The position numbers and the translations under genes are program-made. Of a DNA stretch of 27,272 bases, positions 7,941 through 15,208 are shown in pieces. Each line of letters starts with the position of its first letter. Position 1 is the stretch's first letter. The notes under the pieces are model-generated. The model had not been told where the DNA came from, searched no databases, and saw only the letters and a program-made list of their open reading frames with translations. The DNA is taken from assembly GCA_964439135.1 (NCBI GenBank), contig CAYTNN010000037.1, forward strand, positions 1 to 27,272, in the 5' to 3' direction. The DNA is from JAFGPJ01 sp964439135 (GTDB lineage Bacteria; Planctomycetota; Phycisphaerae; Sedimentisphaerales; Anaerobacaceae).

Positions 7941-8777
7941 TTAACTGAAATTTTTTTGGCCTGCTACGGCCAGAACTAAGGCAAAAACTTTCGATGCACC
8001 GGCTTCTTTCAGCATTTTTGCACACTCATTTAACGTCGCCCCGGTTGTTTTAATGTCATCAATAAGGCAAATTTTTCGGCTGGCAAATTCATGACGATAG
8101 CGGACGGCAAACGCGCCGGCAACATTTTTCGCTCGCGCAGCGGGACTTGTCATTGCCGGCTGGGCCCTGGTTCTGCGGATTCGGACGAGGTCTTTGCTGA
8201 TTTTAGCTGAAGCGTGTGTTAGTTTCCCGGCTAAGACATGTGATTGATTGTAGCCGCGAAACAAACGCCTCGACCAATGAAGCGGCACAGGTACAAAAAG
8301 TTCAATTTCACTATAGAAACCGCTTCCCTGTAAAGCAGAATTTGCCAAAAAGCCCAGAACCGAATCAAGTTCCGTCCCGCCGTTCTTGAAAGCTAATATC
8401 ATTTTCCGCAAGGTCTGGTCATAAACTCCGGCCCGAGCGATGCTGTCAAATCGCACTTCTTTACCCTGACAGTCGGGACATGTTCCCGCCAGCATAGCAA
8501 ATCTGCCAACGTCCCGGCCGCAGCGCCGGCAGTAATCGGCGCCCGTGCAGGTCAGTAGCCTGTCCCAGCAATTTTTACACAGCTTGTTGTCCGTATCGCT
8601 AATATTTTGGCGACAATTTACGCAAACTGTGGGCCAAAGAAGCTGATTTAAGCTTTGCAGAGCGAACGTTATGGTCTGTTTTACAACAATAATTGCCCCT
8701 TCTGATCTTTCTTCGTCCACACCGGCAATTATATTATAGAAGTTAAAATTAACCAGAAATAAAGCTGCATCTATCAT
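7941..8777 (-). CDS. comF: ComF family phosphoribosyltransferase-like protein
   Basis: A 278-residue ComF/GntX-type protein. After a roughly 45-residue N-terminal stretch it shows four-Cys zinc-ribbon pairs (CVNC ... CKNC, then CRRC ... CPDC, about residues 52-103). It ends in a phosphoribosyltransferase domain with the PRPP loop ICLIDDIKTTGATLNE (about residues 236-251). Family members assist DNA uptake in competent bacteria and are widely kept in non-competent ones. The start is uncertain: ATG 8777 has no clear Shine-Dalgarno, and an in-frame GTG at 8720 is an alternative that removes the unconserved first 19 residues. It is divergent from folC across a palindrome-rich spacer, and the hydrolase gene follows it. 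Confidence 0.85.
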   Translation of the reverse strand: MIDAALFLVNFNFYNIIAGVDEERSEGAIIVVKQTITFALQSLNQLLWPTVCVNCRQNISDTDNKLCKNCWDRLLTCTGADYCRRCGRDVGRFAMLAGTCPDCQGKEVRFDSIARAGVYDQTLRKMILAFKNGGTELDSVLGFLANSALQGSGFYSEIELFVPVPLHWSRRLFRGYNQSHVLAGKLTHASAKISKDLVRIRRTRAQPAMTSPAARAKNVAGAFAVRYRHEFASRKICLIDDIKTTGATLNECAKMLKEAGASKVFALVLAVAGQKNFS

Positions 8778-8788
8778 TAGTTCGTTCG

Positions 8789-8839
8789 AGCATAAATCGC
8801 AACGACATAAGTAATATTACTATTATATTCATTTATGCT
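8789..8839. promoter_or_regulatory. Nested palindromes in the comF-folC divergent region
   Basis: AGCATAAAT (8789-8797) and ATTTATGCT (8831-8839) are perfect inverted repeats. Between them lies the perfect 12-base palindrome AGTAATATTACT (8810-8821). On the minus strand TATAAT (8827-8822) follows TTAAAA (8850-8845) with a 17-base spacer, a weak comF promoter candidate, so the palindrome would lie at or just after the comF transcription start. This layout suits an operator, but no regulator is identified. Confidence 0.4.
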
Positions 8840-8958
8840 AATGTTTTTAAGGCCTATTAAAGATAATGAAATAAAGTAACTATTTTATAAGTACTTTATA
8901 TATAATGCCTTGCGCTCTAATATTCATTGATTGCCGATGTATTTTTCTGAATCTGCAA

Positions 8959-8987
8959 TTGACTAATGTCCTGCTGATCGTTATAAT
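8959..8987 (+). promoter_or_regulatory. Promoter of folC
   Basis: TTGACT (8959-8964), a 17-base spacer, then a perfect TATAAT (8982-8987). This is the best sigma-70-like promoter seen in the window. Transcription would begin near 8994, only about 3 bases before the folC ATG at 8997, so the message would be essentially leaderless. No Shine-Dalgarno is present, which agrees with that reading. Confidence 0.65.
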
Positions 8988-8996
8988 AAACCTTTC

Positions 8997-10412
8997 ATGG
9001 CAAAATCAGTGAAAACAACCGGAAAGAAACGGACGAGAAAATCCTCCTCCAAGGTTGCCAAAGTTCAGAGTAAGAAGGTTTTTAGAAGCTACCAAAAGGC
9101 TATTGGCTATCTGTATGAGAGGACTGACTACGAAAAGCAGCAGCGTCTGCGCTATAACGTAACTACGTTCAACCTGAAAAGGATGCACAACCTGTTGTCG
9201 TTATTAGGCGATCCCCATAAAAAAATCCATACAGTTCATATAGGCGGCACAAAAGGCAAAGGCTCTACAGCCACAATGCTGGCCAAGATGCTCGAGGCGA
9301 ACAGCTATAACGTCGGACTTTATACATCGCCTCACGTGGTACACCTGCATGAGCGGATTACAGTCAATTCGGAAATGATCAGCGAGAAGCAAATGCGTGA
9401 CTTGCTGAACCGTATTTACGCCCCGGTTGAGAAGCTGTCAAAGACCGATCCACCCACTTTCTTCGAGATCATGACAGCCCTTGCTTTTATGCATTTTGTC
9501 GATATGTCCGTTGATATTGCCATTGTTGAAACCGGCCTGGGCGGCAGACTTGACAGCACTAACGTCATTCAGCCGGACGTCGTCGGTATAACCAGTTTGA
9601 GTATCGACCACTCGCAACTGCTCGGAAACACTATTGACCTTATTGCCGAGGAGAAAGCGGGGATTTTTAAGCGTGGCGTGCCGGCTATCACCGTCCAGCA
9701 GGATCCATTGGCTATGCAGGTCCTGAAATCACGAGCTATTGCGGTCGAAGCACCTTTGAGCATAACCGGCGGCGATATCGATTTTTCGCTTCGATTTGAG
9801 ACATCGCGGGAGCACGGCCCGCATACAAGAATCTGCCTGACGACGCCAACGAGTAAATTCGAGCATCTGCGGGTGCCCCTGCACGGCAAACATCAGGCGA
9901 TAAACTGTGGCCTGGCGCTGGCCATGCTGGATAAGCTCAAATCGATTGGCTACAAGATAGACAATAAAAAAGCGGCTGAGGGACTTCATAGCGTCTCATT
10001 GACGGGCCGAATGGAAATGATTTGGGATGACCCGAGAATTATGATCGACGCGGCCCACAACGCTGCAAGCATTAAGGCTTTGATTCACGCCATCGGGCAA
10101 AATATTCCGTATGATTCGATGGTTGTCATCTTCGGCTGTAACAGTGACAAAGACGTCAGAGGAATGCTGGAAAAACTGCAATACGGAGCCGACAAGGTGA
10201 TTTTTACCCGCAGCAACTCGCCTAAAGCCGTCTCTCCGGAAGATTTGGCTGAGATGTACACGGAGATCTGCGGCAAGATGTGCCAGACCGCCGCCAGCCT
10301 AGGCCAGGCACTGTTGCTTGCAAAAAGCGCCGTCAGCAAGGAAGACCTTATCTGTATCACAGGCAGTTTCTACCTCATCGGCGAGGCCAAAATACGCTTC
10401 CAGCCAAACTAA
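8997..10412 (+). CDS. folC: Folylpolyglutamate synthase / dihydrofolate synthase
   Basis: A 471-residue Mur-ligase-family enzyme that adds glutamate to folates, and possibly to dihydropteroate, in the cytoplasm. The ATP loop GGTKGKGST is at residues 83-91. LYTSPHVVHLHERI, the TFFEIMTALAF helix, VETGLGGRLDSTN and SLSIDHSQLLG follow in the family's order. The C-terminal ligase domain has MIDAAHNAASI. Length is slightly above the usual 420-440 because of a 28-residue N-terminal tail with 11 Lys/Arg (KKRTRK and KVQSKK). The start is fixed by the strong promoter directly in front. Expression appears independent of neighbours. A 168-base gap with its own promoter separates it from rhaB. Confidence 0.92.
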   Translation: MAKSVKTTGKKRTRKSSSKVAKVQSKKVFRSYQKAIGYLYERTDYEKQQRLRYNVTTFNLKRMHNLLSLLGDPHKKIHTVHIGGTKGKGSTATMLAKMLEANSYNVGLYTSPHVVHLHERITVNSEMISEKQMRDLLNRIYAPVEKLSKTDPPTFFEIMTALAFMHFVDMSVDIAIVETGLGGRLDSTNVIQPDVVGITSLSIDHSQLLGNTIDLIAEEKAGIFKRGVPAITVQQDPLAMQVLKSRAIAVEAPLSITGGDIDFSLRFETSREHGPHTRICLTTPTSKFEHLRVPLHGKHQAINCGLALAMLDKLKSIGYKIDNKKAAEGLHSVSLTGRMEMIWDDPRIMIDAAHNAASIKALIHAIGQNIPYDSMVVIFGCNSDKDVRGMLEKLQYGADKVIFTRSNSPKAVSPEDLAEMYTEICGKMCQTAASLGQALLLAKSAVSKEDLICITGSFYLIGEAKIRFQPN

Positions 10413-10509
10413 TCAATTCCTGCAGGTCAATAATAACCATCTGAAAAAGCAGGCGAATACTCATTGAATCCGCTTGCGTTCTCACTATTTGTACACTTCG
10501 ATTTTCAGT

Positions 10510-10538
10510 TTGCAAAAACGCAGAATCTGGAGTATAAA
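10510..10538 (+). promoter_or_regulatory. Promoter of the rhamnose operon
   Basis: TTGCAA (10510-10515), a 17-base spacer, then TATAAA (10533-10538). Transcription would begin near 10545, leaving a leader of about 36 bases with a good ribosome site (AAGGAG at 10569-10574) before rhaB. A 7-base inverted repeat ACTTCGA (10495-10501) and TCGAAGT (10562-10568) brackets the promoter and could be an operator pair. Confidence 0.5.
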
Positions 10539-10580
10539 TTCCTTTTCTTGTACTTACATGCTCGAAGTAAGGAGTTAACG

Positions 10581-12053
10581 ATGGCGGAAGTGAAAAAATA
10601 TATAGCGGTAGATCTTGGCGCCGAAAGCGGCAGAGTGATGCTCGGTTCGGTTTCATCTCATAAAGTCATCCTCGAAGAAATACATCGCTTCGGCAACGGG
10701 CCCATCGAAGAGAATGGCTCGCTGCGATGGGATTTCAAGAAGCTGTTATCCGAGATTAAAACAGGTATAGGCAAGGCGGCAAAGGCGGCGGGCGCCCAGG
10801 TCTGGGGCATCGGCGTAGATAGCTGGGGCGTCGATTTCGGCATGCTGGACGCCGACGGCGAGTTGATTGAAAATCCCTATCACTACCGCGACAGCCAAAC
10901 CAATGGAATGACGGAAAAAGCATTCAAGCTGATGAGCAAGCGCGAGATATACGAAAACACCGGCTTGCAGTTTTTGCAGTTTAACAGCGTCTATCAACTG
11001 CTCGCGATGCGACTGAAAAATTCGGTCGCCATGGCCAAAGCCACGAACCTGGTTTTCATCGCGGATCTGTTCAGCTACTTGCTCTGCGGCAAGATTTTCG
11101 CCGAATACAGCTTAGCGAGCACCTCGCAATTTATGGATATGAGAACCGGCAAATGGTCGAAAGAAGTTCTGGATGCTCTGTCTTTGCCGGCTGAAATCAT
11201 GCCGAAAATCATCAGGCCGGGGACCGTCGTGAGCCAGTTGACCGCCCAAATTGGAACGGAACTTCTCTGTGGGCCCGTTCCCGTAATCGCGATCGGCTCG
11301 CACGACACGGCTTCGGCCGTCGCCGCGGTGCCGGCCGCCGGGGACGCCAACTGGGCATATCTCTCATCTGGAACATGGTCGCTTATGGGCGTCGAAGTAC
11401 CGCAGGCTATCATTAATGATAAGACCTTCAAATATGAGTTCACAAACGAAGGCGGGGTCGAAAATACGATTCGGCTTTTGAAGAATATCATGGGGCTCTG
11501 GCTCACACAGGAATGCAGAAGGCAGTGGCAGCGTGAAGGAACCGACCTTTCCTATGCCGAGCTGACAGCCATGGCCGAAAAAGCCAAACCCTTCGCCCGC
11601 CAGATCGATGTCGATTACAGCGGATTCCTTGCCCCGGGCGATATGCCGAAAAGAATTAATGACTACCTAAAAGAGACAGGCCAGAAACCGATCAAAGACA
11701 AAGGGCAAATGATAAGAACAATCCTGGAAAATCTTGCCCTAAAGTATCGCTCGACAATGGAGGCGGTAGAAGACGTCGCCGGACACAAGATCGAAGTTTT
11801 GCATATTGTAGGCGGCGGCATCCAGAATGAGCTACTCTGCCAGTTTACGGCCAACGCACTCGGCAGGAAAGTTATCACCGGCCCGATCGAGGCCACTGCC
11901 AGCGGCAATATCCTGATGCAGGCCATAGCGACAGGACAGATAAAAACGCTTGCCGAGGCCCGCCAGATCGTCCGCAATTCATTCGAACTAAAAGAATACG
12001 AGCCGCAGGATACCCCGCTCTGGCAAAAGCAGTATGAGAAAAGCAAAAAGTAA
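10581..12053 (+). CDS. rhaB: Rhamnulokinase
   Basis: A 490-residue FGGY-family kinase that phosphorylates L-rhamnulose to rhamnulose-1-phosphate. The length equals typical RhaB (about 489). Visible motifs are the ATP-binding DLGAESGR (residues 11-18), VWGIGVDSWGVDFGMLD with the likely catalytic Asp, the YHYRDSQT substrate segment, VIAIGSHDTASAV, YLSSGTWSLMG and the C-terminal HIVGGGIQNELL. The ATG at 10581 was chosen over an upstream in-frame ATG at 10464 because AAGGAG precedes it and the kinase fold begins at once. The extra 39 codons would overlap the promoter. It is the first gene of the + strand sugar cluster that also contains rhaA. Confidence 0.92.
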   Translation: MAEVKKYIAVDLGAESGRVMLGSVSSHKVILEEIHRFGNGPIEENGSLRWDFKKLLSEIKTGIGKAAKAAGAQVWGIGVDSWGVDFGMLDADGELIENPYHYRDSQTNGMTEKAFKLMSKREIYENTGLQFLQFNSVYQLLAMRLKNSVAMAKATNLVFIADLFSYLLCGKIFAEYSLASTSQFMDMRTGKWSKEVLDALSLPAEIMPKIIRPGTVVSQLTAQIGTELLCGPVPVIAIGSHDTASAVAAVPAAGDANWAYLSSGTWSLMGVEVPQAIINDKTFKYEFTNEGGVENTIRLLKNIMGLWLTQECRRQWQREGTDLSYAELTAMAEKAKPFARQIDVDYSGFLAPGDMPKRINDYLKETGQKPIKDKGQMIRTILENLALKYRSTMEAVEDVAGHKIEVLHIVGGGIQNELLCQFTANALGRKVITGPIEATASGNILMQAIATGQIKTLAEARQIVRNSFELKEYEPQDTPLWQKQYEKSKK

Positions 12054-12068
12054 AAAAGGAAACATGCT

Positions 12069-13394
12069 TTGATCGAAAAACTCGAACAAAAACTGGATGA
12101 TTTTAACCCGGACAAAAGAAAAAACGCCCTGTCGGCTCTATGTGAGAAAGTCGAAGCAGGGCAAATCAAGTTGCCCGAGCCCGGCACTGATGTAAACATT
12201 CACTGCCATACATTTTTCTCCTACAACACGTACGGCTATTCGCCGAGCAAATTCGCCTGGCTGGCGCGCAAGGCCGGTTTGGCCGTCGCGGGTGTCGTCG
12301 ATTTCGACGTTCTGGATGCCCTCGATGAGTTTCTGGATGCCTGTAAGCTGCTCGGTCTTAAGGGCTGTGCCGGGCTTGAGACGCGGGTATTTGTTCCGGA
12401 ATTCGAAGACAGGGTGATCAATTCCCCCGGCGAGCCGGGCATTTCGTATCACATGGGCGTGGGATTTCCTTCTGCGAATGTCCCGGAGCAGCAGAAAAGC
12501 TTCCTCGCGGGACTGCGGGAAACCGCCCAACGGAGAAATAGGGACCTGATGGAAAGGGTTAACAGGCATCTTCGTCCAGTCGAGCTCGACTATGAGCGGG
12601 ATTTGCTTACGCTAACGCCATCGGGCAATGCGACCGAACGTCATATGTGCTCGGCCTACGCCCGCAAAGCCCTGGAAATCTATGACCGACCTGAAGAGCT
12701 GGCAAATTTCTGGTCTGAGAAATTAGGTATGGAGATCACAATCTCGCAGCTTCCCGAGAGCAGGGATTTACTCAATGCGATTCGAGCTAAGACGATGAAA
12801 CGCGGCGGCGTTGGGTACGTTCAGCCCGGCAAAGGCTCCTTTCCCCATATGGCCGATACAAACAGCTTCATCCTCGCGGCCGGCGGTATCCCCGTGCATA
12901 CATGGCTGGATGGAACAAGCGCCGGCGAGAAAGCAATCGAGGAATTGCTTGAGGTGGCGATGAGCACCGGAGCCGCGGCGATCAATGTCATTCCGGACCG
13001 TAATTACACGCCGGGGGCAAGCAGCGTAAAATTGGAAAACCTCTACCACGTGGTCCAATTGGCCGAGAAGCTGCATCTGCCCGTTGTGGAGGGCACCGAG
13101 ATGAATAGCCCGGGGCAGAAATTTGTCGATGATTTCGCCAGCAAAGAGCTTGAACCTTTGGCGCCTGTGTTCCTGAAAGGTGCGCAAATAATTTACGCCC
13201 ATTCGGTGCTACAAAGGAAATGCGGCCTGGGATATACCAGCCAGTGGGCAAAGAAAAATTTCGAAAACGTCGCCGGCAAAAATATGTTTTTCGAACAGCT
13301 CGGAAACTCGCTGCAACCCGAGCATGAAGACAGCCTTGGCGGCTTGAGCGAAGATTTAGCTCCTAAGAACATATTAGCTAAGATTAAAAATTGA
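12069..13394 (+). CDS. PHP-domain protein of the rhamnose cluster
   Basis: A 441-residue protein with a PHP metallo-phosphoesterase-like fold. The HxH motif is at H45-H47 in DVNIHCHTFFSYN, followed by VAGVVDFDVLDALDEFLDA and LETRVFVPEF. Later segments ILAAGGIPVHTWLDG and VVEGTEMNSPGQ carry further candidate metal ligands. PHP proteins hydrolyse phosphate esters. In this position a phosphorylated sugar intermediate is a plausible substrate, which is inference. The start is TTG 12069, with AAAAAGGA ending 8 bases before it. An ATG at 12064 is out of frame and meets a stop after two codons. The gene lies 15 bases after rhaB, so it is co-transcribed. Confidence 0.8.
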   Translation: MIEKLEQKLDDFNPDKRKNALSALCEKVEAGQIKLPEPGTDVNIHCHTFFSYNTYGYSPSKFAWLARKAGLAVAGVVDFDVLDALDEFLDACKLLGLKGCAGLETRVFVPEFEDRVINSPGEPGISYHMGVGFPSANVPEQQKSFLAGLRETAQRRNRDLMERVNRHLRPVELDYERDLLTLTPSGNATERHMCSAYARKALEIYDRPEELANFWSEKLGMEITISQLPESRDLLNAIRAKTMKRGGVGYVQPGKGSFPHMADTNSFILAAGGIPVHTWLDGTSAGEKAIEELLEVAMSTGAAAINVIPDRNYTPGASSVKLENLYHVVQLAEKLHLPVVEGTEMNSPGQKFVDDFASKELEPLAPVFLKGAQIIYAHSVLQRKCGLGYTSQWAKKNFENVAGKNMFFEQLGNSLQPEHEDSLGGLSEDLAPKNILAKIKN

Positions 13395-13402
13395 TAGTGC
13401 CC

Positions 13403-13482
13403 GTCATTGCGAGGCCTGCAGAGCAGGCCGCGGCAATCTCATTCGTTGCGATTTGAGATTGCTTCGCTACGCTCGCAATGAC
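13403..13482. repeat. Dispersed palindromic (REP/MITE-like) element
   Basis: An 80-base element with perfect terminal inverted repeats GTCATTGCGAG (13403-13413) and CTCGCAATGAC (13472-13482), second arms GCAATCTCA (13433-13441) and TGAGATTGC (13454-13462), and an inner hairpin GGCCTGC/GCAGGCC (13413-13419/13423-13429). Similar GTCATTGCGAG palindromes are, from memory, scattered in many bacterial genomes. It fills most of the 106-base gap between the PHP and dehydrogenase genes and would form a branched RNA structure within the operon message. Confidence 0.75.
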
Positions 13483-13500
13483 TGAGAGAAAAGAATTATT

Positions 13501-15168
13501 ATGACAGACTTACCTAAAACGCAGTATGCAGTACAATTAGTCGGCCCGGATGAGCTTATCTTGAATAAATCCAAGGAAGTCCCCAAGCCGGGCAGGCATC
13601 AGCTTCTCTGCCGGGTCGAAGCGGTCGGGCTTTGCTTTTCCGATCTCAAACTGCTCAAGCAATTTTCATCACACGTTCGTAAAAGCGAGGTAGTCTCCGG
13701 CGTCGACCTGGATATTCTCAAAGAGATACCCAGCTATGTCCCCGGTGACGCAGCGACAGTGCCGGGCCACGAGGCCGTGGTTCGAATCGAAGCGGTCGGC
13801 CCCGGAGTCGAAGATTTCAAGCCCGGCCAGCGATTTCTCGTGCAGACGGATTATCGCTGGGTGCGCACGGCAACTTCCAACGGCGCGCTCGGATACAATT
13901 TCGAAGGGGCCCTTGCTGAATATGTCCTGATGGACAAAAGAATAATCACGTCGCCGGAAGGAGATTCCATGCTTCTACCTGTTAGTGAGGAACTATCAGG
14001 TTCGGCTGTAGCTCTCGTGGAGCCCTGGGCGTGCGTCGAGGACGCCTACGCCTCCACTGAGCGAACAAGCTTGAAAACGGGCGGGCATATGCTCGTTGTC
14101 GCGGATGTGGAAGTGCCCGAAAACGCATTCGGAGATTTATTCAGCCGCTATGGCAAGCCGGCTAACATCACCTTGGTTTCAAAGTCACCCCCACCGGCAG
14201 GATTATCCGTCCCGATCAAGAAAGCTGTAAATGTAGCTGATCTTGCCGACGCCGGCTATGATGATGTGATTTATTTCGGCTCCGTGCCGGAGGTTGTTGA
14301 AACATTATTTGCAAAAGTCGCCCTGAAAGGCCTTATGAATATTGTCCTTAGCGGCGGCAAATTCGGCAGGGACGTTGTCACCATGGTCGGCAGAGTTCAT
14401 TACGGCGGCATCAGAATCATCGGCACTACGGGCTCGAACCCGGCCGAGTCGATGGAAATCATTCCAAAGACCGATGAAATTCGCCCCGGCGATAAAATAA
14501 ACGTCATCGGCGCCGGCGGCCCGATGGGAATGATGCACGTAATCCGCAATATCTGCCAGGGCATCAAGGGTGTCAGCGTATTCGGCAGCGACGTGGACGA
14601 TGAAAGATTGGCCGCGTTGACTAAAATCGCCGCACCCCTGGCCGAAAAGAACAGCGTTCAATACAAGACGTGTAATCCGACAAGGCAAGAGTCGCCCGGG
14701 GCATTCGATTACACCGCTTTGATGGCTCCGATTCCCGCTTTGGTCGCCGCCGCGGTGCGAGATTCCGACGAGCGGGGCCTGATAAACATCTTCGCCGGCA
14801 TACCGGCAACAGTCACCGGAGAAATCGACATGGATTCTTACATCGAAAAGCGGCTGTACTTCATCGGTACAAGCGGCTCGACGTTGGACGATATGAAGCT
14901 CATGCTTTCAAAAGCCGAGTCCGGTCGGCTCGATACTAACCTTAGCGTCGCTGCAATCAGCGGGCTCGAAGGAGCAACCGATGGAATCAGGGCGGTCGAA
15001 AACCGTTCGATTGCGGGCAAGATTATCGTCTATCCGGCTTGCCGGGAACTGGGGCTGGTGACTCTTCAAGAGCTATTCGAAAAAATGCCGGAAGTTGCAG
15101 AGTGCCTCAGCGACGGACTCTGGACCAGAAAAGCGGAGAAAAAACTTCTGGAAAATTACGTCTCTTGA
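13501..15168 (+). CDS. Zinc-dependent MDR-type dehydrogenase with two cofactor-domain modules
   Basis: A 555-residue medium-chain dehydrogenase, against about 350 for typical relatives. The catalytic domain shows C45 (VGLCFSDLK), H90-E91 (VPGHEAV) and E174 (LVEPWACVEDAY), the usual catalytic zinc set. The structural-zinc four-Cys lobe is absent. Residues about 194-320 look like a first Rossmann module without a GxGxxG loop, ending RIIGTTGSNPAESME. Residues 330-510 are a second module with an intact GAGGPMG loop (337-343), ending YFIGTSGSTLDDMK. It probably oxidises or reduces an alcohol or sugar with NAD(P). In this cluster lactaldehyde or a polyol are candidates. It starts 18 bases after the palindromic element, with AGAGAAAAGAA as a weak ribosome site. 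Confidence 0.8.
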   Translation: MTDLPKTQYAVQLVGPDELILNKSKEVPKPGRHQLLCRVEAVGLCFSDLKLLKQFSSHVRKSEVVSGVDLDILKEIPSYVPGDAATVPGHEAVVRIEAVGPGVEDFKPGQRFLVQTDYRWVRTATSNGALGYNFEGALAEYVLMDKRIITSPEGDSMLLPVSEELSGSAVALVEPWACVEDAYASTERTSLKTGGHMLVVADVEVPENAFGDLFSRYGKPANITLVSKSPPPAGLSVPIKKAVNVADLADAGYDDVIYFGSVPEVVETLFAKVALKGLMNIVLSGGKFGRDVVTMVGRVHYGGIRIIGTTGSNPAESMEIIPKTDEIRPGDKINVIGAGGPMGMMHVIRNICQGIKGVSVFGSDVDDERLAALTKIAAPLAEKNSVQYKTCNPTRQESPGAFDYTALMAPIPALVAAAVRDSDERGLINIFAGIPATVTGEIDMDSYIEKRLYFIGTSGSTLDDMKLMLSKAESGRLDTNLSVAAISGLEGATDGIRAVENRSIAGKIIVYPACRELGLVTLQELFEKMPEVAECLSDGLWTRKAEKKLLENYVS

Positions 15169-15208
15169 GTGTCAAATTATAAACAAAACTATACCTGAAG
15201 GATTCATG

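Noticed and set aside
7885..8025. A longer start for the hydrolase gene at 8025.
   Set aside because: The added 47 residues overlap the comF coding end and would bury the signal peptide inside the protein.
10464..10580. A longer rhaB start at 10464.
   Set aside because: It would place the start upstream of the promoter and add 39 unconserved residues. ATG 10581 has the ribosome site and gives the family's normal length.
13403..13482. A tRNA or other structured RNA gene.
   Set aside because: The folding is branched, but there is no T-loop, anticodon arm or CCA-like end. The terminal inverted repeats indicate a palindromic repeat.
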